From the NCBI GenBank assembly GCA_016215315.1, contig JACRKG010000019.1, positions 124,001-188,000 of the forward strand: a stretch of DNA of 64,000 bases. The letters run 5' to 3'. The position numbers and the translations under genes are program-made. This DNA is from Candidatus Woesearchaeota archaeon (lineage in GTDB: Archaea; Nanobdellota; Nanobdellia; Woesearchaeales; ARS49). Under the pieces are notes generated by a model. That model ran no database searches, had not been told where the DNA came from, and saw only the letters and a list, made by a program, of their open reading frames with translations. Numbering within the stretch: position 1 is the stretch's first letter; every line of letters starts with the position of its first letter. Below are positions 33,994 to 42,504 of this stretch, piece after piece.

Positions 33994-34326
33994 TTACCAA
34001 GTAATATCATCTTTTGCAGCATCAGTTGTTATTTCTTCTCCTTTTTTTATATCTCTTGCAGCAACATCACATTTTCGTTTAAGATCTTGAGTAGTATTTG
34101 GATTGGAAGAATGACTAACATATCTTTCAGGTATAGAGTAAATATAAATTTCATCCCAGTGTTCATGAGCGAAATATTTCTCTTTTTCTGGAAGAATCTG
34201 AAATTCTTCGTTTGTTAAAAGTTTAAGACGATATTTTATTACAACTTCTCCTTTTTTGAAATCCCGGTTAGCAAAAACGCCTTTACCAAACATTTTTCCT
34301 TTGCCTACTATGACGTTTTTAACCAT
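33994..34326 (-). CDS. SET-domain protein (putative protein lysine methyltransferase)
   Basis: About 110 aa, little more than the minimal SET fold: GKGVFANRDFKKGEVV (first SAM-binding segment), RYVSHSSNPNT (the NHS-like R-x-x-N/S-H-S block) and CDVAARDIKKGEEITTDA (end of the domain). The usual catalytic Tyr of GEEIT-x-D-Y is Ala here, so activity is doubtful or uses another residue. Start at 34326 (MVKNVIVG); overlaps the end of polX by 8 bp, so it is co-transcribed with that gene. Confidence 0.75.
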   Translation of the reverse strand: MVKNVIVGKGKMFGKGVFANRDFKKGEVVIKYRLKLLTNEEFQILPEKEKYFAHEHWDEIYIYSIPERYVSHSSNPNTTQDLKRKCDVAARDIKKGEEITTDAAKDDITW

Positions 34327-36031
34327 TTTTACCCACATACTTCTCAAATTCTTTCCAAGAAAGCGTGTTAACTACATCTTTTTTCTCAATCCAGCCTAGT
34401 CTTGCTTGAGCAATTCCATATTCCATTCCTTTCAAGTGTGCTACTGCATGGCTGTCAGTATTAATTATTAATTTATTTCCCATTTCTACAGCAAGTCTTG
34501 CATGAGAATCTTTTAAGTCTAATCTTTTTGGGGTTGAATTCACTTCCAGCAAAAGACCGCGGTCTTTTGCTTTCTGAAATACTTTTTCCAAATCAACATT
34601 TATTGGTTCTCTTTTGTTTATTGATCTTGCTGTTGGATGACTCCAAACTTTTGCAAAAGGATTGTCTAGTGCTTTTAGAACTCTTTTAGTCATTTCTTTT
34701 TCTGACATTTTGAATCCTGAATGAATTGAAATATTGACCCAGTCTAATAATTTAAGCAATCGGTCAGGATAGTCTAAATTTCCATCTTTGAGAATGTCTA
34801 CTTCAGATCCAATCAAAATTTTTATTCCAGTTATTCTTTTTCTCAGTTCTTTTATTTCTTCTATGTGTTTGAGAAGTCTTTTCTCGTCAAGACCGTTTGC
34901 TAATCTTTGGCCTGGTGAGTGATCTGTGATCGCAATGTATTCGTGGCCTGAATTTTTTGCTGCTAAAATCATTTCTTCAGTAGTATTTTGTCCATCACTC
35001 CAATTTGTGTGCATGTGCAAGTCGCCTTTTATGTCGCCGTAATTGATCAAGTCAGGTAATTTTTTTAGTTTTATTTCTCCAGTATTTTCTCTCATTTCAG
35101 GAGGCACTCGCAACAATCCTAGTCTATCATAAATTTCTTCTTCAGTTCTTCCACAAACATATTTGTTTCCCTTGAATAACCCATATTCGTTTAGTTTGTA
35201 TCCTTGGCCTATTGCGATTTTTCTTAATTCTACATTGTGCTCTGTGCTTCCCGTGAAGTATTGCATTGCTGCACCAAAATTCTTTTCTTCAAAAACTCTT
35301 AAATCACAATTTATTCCTTGTTTGAGAAGTACTGAACTTTTTAGTTCTCCACGAGCAACTATTTTTTCAACTTGAGAAAGATTCACAAAATACTCCATGA
35401 CCTTTCTTGGATTGAGAGAAATTATCAGTAAATCAATATCTTTTATTGTTTCTTTCATTCTTGCTAAAGAACCAACTATTTCTATTTTTTTTACTTCGCT
35501 CAATTTTTTTAATTCTTCAACAATTTCTCTGGCCAAAGGAAGTACTTCTCCAAGCAATCTTCTTTCTTGGCCTTTTTTGTATAAAGCTAAACTTTCAAGA
35601 ATTTCTTTTTCAGTTTTCTCCCCGAAGCCTTCAAGATTTTGCAGTAAACCTTTTTCGCATGCTTTTTTTAGTTCTTCAACATTATTTATTTTCAATTCTT
35701 TGTACAATTTCCAAACTTTTTTTGGTCCTAAGCCGCGAATATGAGTCATTTGTTCTACGCTCAAAGGAATTTTTTTCTTTAATTTTTCATATTCGCTAAT
35801 TTTTCCTGTTGTCAAATATTCAATTATTTTTTTTGCTAAACCTCCACCTATTCCAGGAATTTCTTCTAATCCTTTAATGCCTGATTTTTTGTAAATATCA
35901 TCTATGTTTTGCGATAAACCCGTTAAGCTTAATGCTGCTTTGCGGTATGCCTTTGGTTTCCAATTAACCTGAAGAATTTCCATAATATCCGCTATTTCGT
36001 CGAATATTTCTGCCACTTCATTATTTTTCAT
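34319..36031 (-). CDS. polX: Family X DNA polymerase with PHP domain
   Basis: 570 aa, normal PolX length. N-terminal helix-hairpin-helix motifs (LEEIPGIGGGLAKKI, THIRGLGPKKVWKL), nucleotidyltransferase domain with GSLARMKETIKDIDLLI (GS-x9-DxD, the two catalytic Asp), then a C-terminal PHP domain with GDLHMHTNWSDG, ITDHSPGQ, SEVDIL, WSHPTA and NTDSHA supplying the metal ligands of a phosphoesterase/3'-exonuclease. Gap filling in base-excision repair. Lone start MKNNEVAEIF. Confidence 0.95.
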   Translation of the reverse strand: MKNNEVAEIFDEIADIMEILQVNWKPKAYRKAALSLTGLSQNIDDIYKKSGIKGLEEIPGIGGGLAKKIIEYLTTGKISEYEKLKKKIPLSVEQMTHIRGLGPKKVWKLYKELKINNVEELKKACEKGLLQNLEGFGEKTEKEILESLALYKKGQERRLLGEVLPLAREIVEELKKLSEVKKIEIVGSLARMKETIKDIDLLIISLNPRKVMEYFVNLSQVEKIVARGELKSSVLLKQGINCDLRVFEEKNFGAAMQYFTGSTEHNVELRKIAIGQGYKLNEYGLFKGNKYVCGRTEEEIYDRLGLLRVPPEMRENTGEIKLKKLPDLINYGDIKGDLHMHTNWSDGQNTTEEMILAAKNSGHEYIAITDHSPGQRLANGLDEKRLLKHIEEIKELRKRITGIKILIGSEVDILKDGNLDYPDRLLKLLDWVNISIHSGFKMSEKEMTKRVLKALDNPFAKVWSHPTARSINKREPINVDLEKVFQKAKDRGLLLEVNSTPKRLDLKDSHARLAVEMGNKLIINTDSHAVAHLKGMEYGIAQARLGWIEKKDVVNTLSWKEFEKYVGKNG

Positions 36032-36112
36032 TATGAAAACCTTATTAAATTAGAAATATTAAGATATCAATCTTTAAAAATTCTTTGCTAAACATTATTT
36101 TAAAGAACCATA

Positions 36113-36739
36113 ATGTTTAAATATAAAAACGCTCACATTAATTGGATAATGAAGAAAGTTTTAGGGCCAAAAAAAGGAGAGATTAATGCTACGGTTTCTT
36201 TTCAGAACCTTAAATTAACTCTAACCAGCAATGAACCAGCAGCTTGCTTGAGAGAATTAAATAAAATAATGCACACTCTTAAAGCAATTGAATTCAATAA
36301 TGAATTTTATGATTATGAAGAAGATCCTTTATTTTTCAAATTAAGCTATCTAAGCGAAGAAGTTAAGAACAACCAGGATAGTATGAATTTTATAAAAACT
36401 GTTTCAAAGATTGAAGAAAATTTAAAACACAAAAAAATCGCAGTAGAAAACACACGCGTTTTAGATTTCACATCTAATCAATACACGTCAAGCATTGATA
36501 GTGCAAAATTAAAAAATAAAATAAACGTTTTATGCTCAAATGTTGAAAAAGCAAACTATGTTTTAGTCCACATAATAGGAGACGGTGATGAAAACGAGAA
36601 AAGAAGTATCATCGATCAAATAAAAAACAAAATACCTAGAGCAGAAATAAAAAGCTTATTCACAAATAAAGATTTATTAGGCAAAACTGTAATCGAAGGC
36701 GTATTCTTTGGCCCTTTTGAAGAAGAGGCATTTTATTAA
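36113..36739 (+). CDS. Conserved-looking protein of unknown function
   Basis: 208 aa soluble protein of mixed helix and strand (ATVSFQNLKLTLTSNEP, VLVHIIGDGDENEK). No signal peptide or catalytic motif is visible. A DPLFFKLSYLSEEVK segment and the C-terminal VFFGPFEEEAFY are distinctive. Likely expressed with the next small gene 47 bp downstream. Not recognised. Confidence 0.65.
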   Translation: MFKYKNAHINWIMKKVLGPKKGEINATVSFQNLKLTLTSNEPAACLRELNKIMHTLKAIEFNNEFYDYEEDPLFFKLSYLSEEVKNNQDSMNFIKTVSKIEENLKHKKIAVENTRVLDFTSNQYTSSIDSAKLKNKINVLCSNVEKANYVLVHIIGDGDENEKRSIIDQIKNKIPRAEIKSLFTNKDLLGKTVIEGVFFGPFEEEAFY

Positions 36740-36786
36740 TTGCAGAACAACAAATTATATAAATAAGCTAAATTTCATTCCCATTC

Positions 36787-37188
36787 ATGAGGGGTAAAAC
36801 TGATTTTGACAAAGATTTAGATGAATACTTAAGTGAGAGAAGCAGAAAACAGTTCTTTTTCAACATGGTTCAAACATTTAAAAGCAAAAAACCAGAAGTT
36901 AAATTAAGTCCCGATGTTGAAACTTACGAAGCTGCTAACGCAGTAAAAGAAGAAAAAACTTCAAAACAAGGATTCTTCTCAAGACTATTCAGCAGTACTG
37001 AAAGCAAAGAATTTGTGGAATTACCTCATCAAGACGTACAACCAACAAAAGATGAACTAAAATTCGTTGCTCAAGTCGCATTGAACAAAATTAAAAGAAT
37101 GCCTTCAGAAGAACTAGAAGTCTTCAAAGGGAGTGAAGAATTCCAAAAGTTCAAGGAAGTACTAAAGAGACATGAGTTAATTAAGTAA
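36787..37188 (+). CDS. Small charged protein of unknown function
   Basis: 133 aa, soluble and charged, with a helical N-terminus (DFDKDLDEYLSERSRKQFF), a Lys/Ser-rich middle with FFSRLFSS, and a C-terminal helix pair (LKFVAQVALNKIKRM, FQKFKEVLKRHEL). The AT-rich TTATATAAATAAG 25-30 nt before the ATG suggests a leaderless message of its own. Not recognised. Confidence 0.6.
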   Translation: MRGKTDFDKDLDEYLSERSRKQFFFNMVQTFKSKKPEVKLSPDVETYEAANAVKEEKTSKQGFFSRLFSSTESKEFVELPHQDVQPTKDELKFVAQVALNKIKRMPSEELEVFKGSEEFQKFKEVLKRHELIK

Positions 37189-37220
37189 AGCTTATAAACA
37201 AAAAACACTGCCTACTTTTC

Positions 37221-37433
37221 ATGAAAAAAATAATTCTAGTATCAATAATATTCTTGTTGCTCTTGATTTCATGTACAAAAGAAGGCCTAAAAGGCGGACA
37301 GCGAGAAACAGGCTGTATATGCACCCAACAATACGAACCAGTGTGCGGTGGCGATGGAAAAACATATTCTAATTCTTGCTTTGCAAATTGCGCAAAAGTA
37401 AGTTATACACAAGGCGCATGCAATCAGAACTAA
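37221..37433 (+). CDS. Kazal-type protease-inhibitor lipoprotein
   Basis: 70 aa. Lipoprotein signal (KKIILVSIIFLLLLIS then Cys18 in a LISC lipobox), a short Gly/Lys linker, and one Kazal domain with the six-Cys pattern C-I-C ... YEPVCGGDGKTYSNSC-FANC ... GAC. Kazal domains lock onto serine proteases; here it would be tethered outside the cell. Cysteines imply oxidative folding. The TATA-like TTATAAAC lies about 25 nt before the ATG. Reactive-site P1 residue would lie just after the second Cys (near TQQYEP). Confidence 0.85.
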   Translation: MKKIILVSIIFLLLLISCTKEGLKGGQRETGCICTQQYEPVCGGDGKTYSNSCFANCAKVSYTQGACNQN

Positions 37434-37470
37434 TTTTCGAAAAACATATAAACGACAAAAACCCTAATTA

Positions 37471-37531
37471 GTTTACGGTTTATAGTTTACAGGTTGCTTT
37501 GTTTTTTGCTGTAAACCGCGAATTGTAAACT
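37471..37531. repeat. Period-7 GTTTRYR repeat hairpin
   Basis: GTTTACG GTTTATA GTTTACAG at 37471-37492, facing CTGTAAACCG and TTGTAAAC at 37509-37531. GTTTACAG pairs with CTGTAAAC. It forms the leader region of the 89-aa gene. Confidence 0.75.
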
Positions 37532-37547
37532 AAAACGAGGTGTTCAA

Positions 37548-37817
37548 ATGAACGAAGACAAGTTAGGCTTAGTTGTTTTTGGATTTGTAGCATTTATCGC
37601 TTTAGTTGGCTTATTAATTGCTTTATCAGGCGAATTTAGTTTTACAGGACAAGCATTTGCAGGAGAAAACAATTACAAAGCAATTGATCAAAACTATATT
37701 GACCGAATCAATGCACAAGAAGAAGCTTCAGTAGGTTATGGAATAGTAGGAACGAGCGCATATGATGATTTAATAGCAAGATATCACGCACTCAAAGAGA
37801 AATACGGATATGACTAA
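37548..37817 (+). CDS. Small single-pass membrane protein
   Basis: 89 aa. One N-terminal helix (LGLVVFGFVAFIALVGLLIAL) followed by an extracytoplasmic SFTGQAFAG motif and a short acidic domain ending YHALKEKYGYD. The TGQA/TGN-type motif after the helix also occurs in the lipoprotein at 52844 (FTGNQVV), so it may be a lineage-specific export or sorting feature. GAGGTG ribosome site 8 nt before ATG. Function unknown. Confidence 0.65.
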   Translation: MNEDKLGLVVFGFVAFIALVGLLIALSGEFSFTGQAFAGENNYKAIDQNYIDRINAQEEASVGYGIVGTSAYDDLIARYHALKEKYGYD

Positions 37818-37831
37818 GATAGTAAACAACA

Positions 37832-38503
37832 GTGTTTAAAAGGTTTTATCCCTTATTCAATTTCATGAAACTAAGTAAAGGTAAGTCACTCTGCTTTATT
37901 TTCTTTATCTGCATGTACTTAGGCTACATCATGATTCAAAAAGTATTTCCTACAGGTCACATATTAAAAATTCCATTCATTGATGACAGCATTCCATTAA
38001 TTTCTTGGTTCGCAATTCCTTACTTAACAATGTACTTAATAACTGCAATTCCTTTTTTACTAAGCTGGTATGAAGATAAACTATTATTTGCAGTATCATT
38101 CACATTTCTTTATGCCGCATCCATTGCATACTTGATTTTTATGAGCCATCAAACAATAATGATAAGACCCGAAATAACTCCAGTAAATAGTTTTGATTAT
38201 TTAGTGGAATACATTTACTCAATAGACCCGCCAGTTAATTCCTTTCCAAGCCTTCACGTTTTGTACGCCACACTATCTTATTTATGTTTGAGAAGAATAA
38301 GTAAAAAAATATCAATACTAATATTGCCTTTTGCAATTTTGACAAGTATATCAACAGTACTAACTAAACAACACTTTTTCATAGATATTGTGGGCGGTTT
38401 AATTCTGGCATTATTTGCGTACAAAATAATTTTTCAAAACATAATACCAAAAAAATATTCTGCACATAACGCACTTAAGAAGTTGGTTCTACAAAATAAT
38501 TAA
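37832..38503 (+). CDS. PAP2-superfamily membrane phosphatase/phosphotransferase
   Basis: 223 aa, about six helices. The three phosphatase motifs are present in degenerate form: IMIRPEIT (motif 1, R-P), NSFPSLHV (motif 2, PS-x-H) and LTKQHFFIDIVGG (motif 3, x-K-x4-H-x3-D with H and D intact). Acts on lipid phosphates such as polyprenyl pyrophosphate, or as an inositol-phosphate transferase. Start is GTG 37832 or, equally possible, ATG 37865 (MKLSKGKSL). Recycling of the dolichol carrier would suit the glycosylation genes; inference. Confidence 0.78.
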   Translation: MFKRFYPLFNFMKLSKGKSLCFIFFICMYLGYIMIQKVFPTGHILKIPFIDDSIPLISWFAIPYLTMYLITAIPFLLSWYEDKLLFAVSFTFLYAASIAYLIFMSHQTIMIRPEITPVNSFDYLVEYIYSIDPPVNSFPSLHVLYATLSYLCLRRISKKISILILPFAILTSISTVLTKQHFFIDIVGGLILALFAYKIIFQNIIPKKYSAHNALKKLVLQNN

Positions 38504-38557
38504 GTTTTTAAACTGCAAAGAGCAAACCACAATTACTAACCAGATGGAGGAAATATC

Positions 38558-39166
38558 ATGCCACACGAATTACCAAAACTAAATTATGAATATAACGCTT
38601 TAGAACCATTTATTGATGAACAAACAATGAAGATTCATCATACAAAACACCACCAAACATATGTGGACAAATTAAATGCAGCATTAGAAGGACAGGCAGA
38701 CCTACAAAAGAAAAAAGTAGAAGAATTGTTAAAAGATTTAAACAAAGTTCCTGAAACAATAAGAAATGCAGTAAGAAACCACGGCGGAGGACACGCAAAT
38801 CATTCTTTATTTTGGCAATTACTAAAAAAAGACACACGATTAAAAGGAAAAATAAGCGAAGCAATAAACAAAAAATATGGAAGTTATGACAAATTTAAAG
38901 AAGAATTTACTAAAGCAGCATTAGGAGTTTTCGGAAGCGGATGGGCATGGCTAGTTCTTAACGGAAAAGAATTAGAAATCATGACAACACCAAACCAAGA
39001 CTCGCCATTAAGCCAAGGAAAAACACCAATACTAGGAATTGATGTATGGGAACACGGCTATTATTTACGATATCAGAACAGAAGAAATGAGTACGTTGAA
39101 GCATTCTTCAAAGTAATAAATTGGGATAAAGTTAACGAACTTTTATCTCAGAAGAAAGTTTTTTAA
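38558..39166 (+). CDS. sod: Fe/Mn superoxide dismutase
   Basis: 202 aa. Metal ligands are visible in [13 protein letters not shown] (first His), [10 protein letters not shown] (second His) and [11 protein letters not shown] (Asp and third His); GSGWAWLVL and the second-shell region TTPNQDSP are conserved. GGAGGA ribosome site 8 nt before ATG. Removes superoxide in the cytosol. The peroxiredoxin 23 bp downstream would handle the peroxide it makes. Metal (Fe or Mn) cannot be decided by eye. Confidence 0.95.
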   Translation: MPHELPKLNYEYNALEPFIDEQTMKIHHTKHHQTYVDKLNAALEGQADLQKKKVEELLKDLNKVPETIRNAVRNHGGGHANHSLFWQLLKKDTRLKGKISEAINKKYGSYDKFKEEFTKAALGVFGSGWAWLVLNGKELEIMTTPNQDSPLSQGKTPILGIDVWEHGYYLRYQNRRNEYVEAFFKVINWDKVNELLSQKKVF

Positions 39167-39189
39167 ACAAACAAACTTAAGAATACAAA

Positions 39190-39645
39190 ATGAAACACGC
39201 AGAAAGCCACAATTTAGGAAGTGCACCAGATTTTGATTTACCAGACCAAAATGGAAATGTAGTTTGCTTGACTGATTTTGAAGACAAATGGCTAGTAATT
39301 TACTTTTATCCAAAAGATAACACAACAGGATGCACTCTTGAAGCAATGGATTTTTCTAAAAAAATTAAAGAATTCGAAAAACTAAAAACGTGCATTATCG
39401 GAATTAGTCCTGATACTTGCGAAAGTCATTGTGATTTCATAAAAAAGAATAACATTTGTGTTACTTTGTTATGTGATTTAGGTCATAAAGTTGCTGACAA
39501 GTACAAAGTTTGGAAAGAAAAAATAGAAAGAAGCACATTCATAATAAATCCTGAAGGAAATTTAGTGCATGAATGGAGAGGAGTTCAAGCACAAGGACAC
39601 GTTGAAGAAGTACTTAAGAAATTGAAAGAATTACAAAAGAAATAG
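39190..39645 (+). CDS. bcp: Peroxiredoxin, BCP type
   Basis: 151 aa. The thioredoxin fold has IYFYPKDNTTGCTLEA, the PxxxTxxC active site with the peroxidatic Cys. A resolving Cys at the BCP +5 position is absent (TGCTLEAMDF), but C116-type cysteines later (HCDF, NICVTLLC) could serve. RSTFIINPEGNLVHEW is the conserved R-containing strand. Reduces H2O2 and organic peroxides using thioredoxin; a thioredoxin reductase lies at 41 kb. Same operon as superoxide dismutase. Confidence 0.9.
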   Translation: MKHAESHNLGSAPDFDLPDQNGNVVCLTDFEDKWLVIYFYPKDNTTGCTLEAMDFSKKIKEFEKLKTCIIGISPDTCESHCDFIKKNNICVTLLCDLGHKVADKYKVWKEKIERSTFIINPEGNLVHEWRGVQAQGHVEEVLKKLKELQKK

Positions 39646-39678
39646 ATCCTTTAACTTATTAACACAAAAAACAAAAAT

Positions 39679-39753
39679 TTTCTCAGCTCAGACCGCCACG
39701 ATTCATGTGCTTGCAGAGTTCTTTGCTGTGTTTGGCGGCAGCGTCATGAATCC
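39679..39753 (+). repeat. 75-nt structured repeat, copy 2
   Basis: Matches 24496-24570 without gaps. CCGCCA/TGGCGG and the perfect pair GATTCATG (39700-39707) / CATGAATC (39745-39752) interleave. Lies 33 nt past the peroxiredoxin gene. Confidence 0.7.
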
Positions 39754-39783
39754 GTAACAAGTTGAAGCGTTTTTTGCTCGTAC

Positions 39784-39810
39784 ATAATTTTTTCCGAAGG
39801 AAAAAATTAT
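39784..39810. terminator. Hairpin between converging genes
   Basis: ATAATTTTTTCC-GAA-GGAAAAAATTAT: perfect 12-bp stem, GAA loop. It includes the stop codon of the minus-strand gene and could end transcripts from both sides. Confidence 0.5.
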
Positions 39811-40931
39811 TCAAAATCTTTTTTTCTCCACATTCCCAAATCAAAGTCTCCGCTTATTTTATTGAATGGAGAAAAATAATCTTTTGTTAACTTTAATTTA
39901 TCCCTCAATGTTCCAATAATACTTGTAGGAAAACCAGTTTTTTGTCTATTATTCAAAGAAACAAGACTTTCAGCAGCAAACAATCCCAATAGACCTCCTG
40001 CAGTTAAAAAGTTACCAAACAAAAAACTAGCAACGCCAGCATAAAACAAATACTTATGATAAATTCTCGCCGCATCATTCGAACTTATTCTTTGCCCATT
40101 ATCAAAAAACTCGCCAAGCTCAGGAAGTTCTGAAACTAAAAAATCATAAAATGCTTTTGATTTTTCAAATTTTTTCTCATCTTTAGGCAAATCAAAAACT
40201 TGATTTTCTTTAGTGGAATAATAAAAGTGTTTTAAAGGATTGAAAAATAATTTTGAAGTTAAATTACCCAAAGCAATTCTGCCAATAGACTTAGCTTTAA
40301 AACAATAATGTTCAACATCCTTCCAAAACCAATGCTTCAATTTTCTATCAAGAAAATAAAGGTCTCTAGAAAAAAAGTTTGTATCTTTAAACGCATCAAA
40401 AACATAACTTCTCAAAGGACCATAAACGCCAACAATCGATTTTTGTAATTCGGAAAACCTGAAAAAAGCCTCATTTTTGTCCTGAGGAGTAATATTGCCT
40501 TTGCTAGTCACATCGTGAGAAAACTTGAAGAGTTCAACAAACTCTTTTAACAATTCCTCATTACAATCAATAATTTTTTCAGTAAAACTATTAGGCATTA
40601 TTTTAGAAGGAAAAACAGAATAAGTAACAAATGGCAAAACAGCCTTTTCAGTTTCATGATTTATAGTTAAATACTTGTTACCAATACCCACCACATGCTC
40701 CTCAATTTCAGCATCGACCCAAGTATGAGAAATTATGCTTCCATCTTCTAAAAAACGCAAATAATAAGTAACATCCTTTTTACCCTTAAGATCAACACCA
40801 TAAGGAACAACCAAAGCATCTAAACGACCACCATTTTTGTACAACAAATAAACTCTAGCTCTATTGTCATTAAATGTATCACTCTCAACTTTTGGCGGCT
40901 TTGGATTAACAACGATACCTTCAAGGCTCAT
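39807..40931 (-). CDS. Protein of unknown function with hydrophobic C-terminal hairpin
   Basis: 374 aa. The N-terminal half is beta-rich (ARVYLLYKNGGRLDALVV, VTYYLRFLEDGSIISHTW), the middle is helical with aromatic runs (RKLKHWFWKDVEHYCF), and the C-terminal part has a hydrophobic stretch (FLFGNFLTAGGLLGLFAAE) that could insert in or touch the membrane. No signal peptide. Monocistronic. Not recognised. Confidence 0.65.
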   Translation of the reverse strand: MSLEGIVVNPKPPKVESDTFNDNRARVYLLYKNGGRLDALVVPYGVDLKGKKDVTYYLRFLEDGSIISHTWVDAEIEEHVVGIGNKYLTINHETEKAVLPFVTYSVFPSKIMPNSFTEKIIDCNEELLKEFVELFKFSHDVTSKGNITPQDKNEAFFRFSELQKSIVGVYGPLRSYVFDAFKDTNFFSRDLYFLDRKLKHWFWKDVEHYCFKAKSIGRIALGNLTSKLFFNPLKHFYYSTKENQVFDLPKDEKKFEKSKAFYDFLVSELPELGEFFDNGQRISSNDAARIYHKYLFYAGVASFLFGNFLTAGGLLGLFAAESLVSLNNRQKTGFPTSIIGTLRDKLKLTKDYFSPFNKISGDFDLGMWRKKDFE

Positions 40932-40972
40932 TTAACTAATTATGGAAATCAAGTTATATAAATATTCCCATT

Positions 40973-41035
40973 AAAGTTTGCAGTTTACAGTTTGTAGTTT
41001 GCAGTGCTAAATTTAAGACATCAACTGCAAACTTT
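40973..41035. repeat. Period-7 GTTTRYR repeat hairpin
   Basis: GTTTGCA GTTTACA GTTTGTA GTTTGCA at 40976-41003; AAAGTTTGCAGTT (40973-40985) pairs perfectly with AACTGCAAACTTT (41023-41035). Lies in the divergent promoter region before trxB. Confidence 0.8.
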
Positions 41036-41075
41036 TTAGTAATCTTTTTAAACAAACCATTCGTTTCTTTACTCC

Positions 41076-42020
41076 ATGAAGCAATATGATATCATAATCG
41101 TTGGTGCAGGAGCTGCAGGAATGACTGCTGCAGTTTACACCTGTCGTAAAAACCTCAAAACAGCAATAGTAAGCATAGATATTGGAGGACAAACCAATCT
41201 AACAAATCACATAGAAAATTACCCAGGAACAGGAGCAATGCCTGGACCAGAATTAATGCAAAAATTCAAAGAAGACGCAGTAAAATTCGGAGCAGAATTC
41301 ATTAGCGGAAAAGTAACAAAAGTTGAAAAAGAAAAAAAAGAATTCCTAGTCACAATTAATAACAAAGAAACAGTCAAAACAAAAGCAATTATATTAGCTT
41401 TTGGCCGAGTACCAAGAAAACTAAATATTCCCGGTGAAGATAAATTCTTTGGTAGAGGAGTAAGCACTTGTGCAACATGTGATGGTCCATTATACAGAAA
41501 TAAAGTAGTTGCAGTAATTGGCGGAGGAAACGCAGGAACGGAAGGTGCATTAGAATTATCCGAGATTTCAACACAAGTTTACTTGATACATAGAAGAGAA
41601 GAACTAAAAGCAGACCCAATAACTGTAGAAAAAGTAAAGAAAAAGAAAAATGTAGAAATAATTTTTAACAGCATTGCTACAGAAATCAAAGGAGACAAAA
41701 CAGTCAAGTCAATAAAAATAAAAAACACAACAACAAATAAAGAAAGAGAAATAGAAATAAACGGAGTATTCATAGAAATAGGTGCAGAAGTTCAAAGCGA
41801 AATAGTTAAACACCTAGTTAAAACAAACGAAAGAAATGAAATATTGGTTGATGAAGTCGGAGTAACAAGCTGTCCAGGAATATTTGCTGCAGGAGACGTA
41901 ACACAAGTACCGTTCAAACAAACAGTAATTTCAGCTGGCGACGGAGCAAAAGCAGCACTACAATGCTACAATTACTTAAGCGGAAACACTGCAGAAGTAC
42001 AAGACTGGAAAAAACGTTAA
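41076..42020 (+). CDS. trxB: Thioredoxin reductase
   Basis: 314 aa. FAD motif IIIVGAGAAGMTAA, the redox-active CATC pair in GVSTCATCDGPLYRN, the NADPH motif VAVIGGGNAGTEGALEL, and the second FAD motif GIFAAGDVTQVPFKQTVIS are all intact. Passes electrons from NAD(P)H to thioredoxin, which in turn can serve the BCP peroxiredoxin. TTTTTAAAC about 30 nt before ATG acts as TATA box. HRRE after the NADPH motif suggests NADPH use. Confidence 0.95.
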   Translation: MKQYDIIIVGAGAAGMTAAVYTCRKNLKTAIVSIDIGGQTNLTNHIENYPGTGAMPGPELMQKFKEDAVKFGAEFISGKVTKVEKEKKEFLVTINNKETVKTKAIILAFGRVPRKLNIPGEDKFFGRGVSTCATCDGPLYRNKVVAVIGGGNAGTEGALELSEISTQVYLIHRREELKADPITVEKVKKKKNVEIIFNSIATEIKGDKTVKSIKIKNTTTNKEREIEINGVFIEIGAEVQSEIVKHLVKTNERNEILVDEVGVTSCPGIFAAGDVTQVPFKQTVISAGDGAKAALQCYNYLSGNTAEVQDWKKR

Positions 42021-42207
42021 AAAAAGATTTTCAGGAAAACTGAAAAGTTTTAAAAAAAATAAGCTTTTTCTGAATAATTTCTCAAAAAACATGAATATCG
42101 TCTAATTTTCTTGAAAAAATTCCCAAAAAATCTTGAAAACGCTTATAAAAAATAGCAAATTACTACTGTTATGAAAACGTTAGAAAAGTTTAAATAGGTG
42201 TTATAAC

Positions 42208-42504
42208 ATGGATTATAACAGATATCCTTTTTGGATAAGAAGGCAGCTGGAAAGGTTAAATGTAAATGAAGCCAACATAACCTTTAATGAACATTATTTC
42301 AAAAGATCACACCGAAATATAACTGAAGAAACATGCATAGAAACAATCAAACAAGGAAGTGTAATTATGTTTAAAAGCCTATGGCCTGGAAAATTAGTAT
42401 TCACAAAATATTTTGGAAAAGAGAACCAAACTTATACTGTAGTAACGTTTTTCAAAGAAGACCGTATAGAGGTGAGAACTGCATGGAAGAAAGAAGGAAG
42501 ATAA
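42208..42504 (+). CDS. DUF4258-like small protein, putative toxin
   Basis: 98 aa. ITFNEHYFKRSHRNITEETC matches the H-x2-x-R-x-R-x-I-T/S-x-E core of DUF4258, a BrnT/RelE-like fold, and the strands KLVFTKYFGKENQTY and TVVTFFKEDRIEVRTAW follow the usual order. It precedes a zinc-finger/AbrB gene that overlaps its last 22 bp. That arrangement is typical of toxin-antitoxin pairs; toxicity is inferred. TTTAAATAGG at 42189-42198 serves as TATA box. Confidence 0.6.
   Translation: MDYNRYPFWIRRQLERLNVNEANITFNEHYFKRSHRNITEETCIETIKQGSVIMFKSLWPGKLVFTKYFGKENQTYTVVTFFKEDRIEVRTAWKKEGR

Noticed and set aside
42381-42482. Longer start for the zinc-finger/AbrB protein
   Set aside because: It would overlap the DUF4258-like gene by over 120 bp; a GAGGTG site precedes the internal ATG at 42483.
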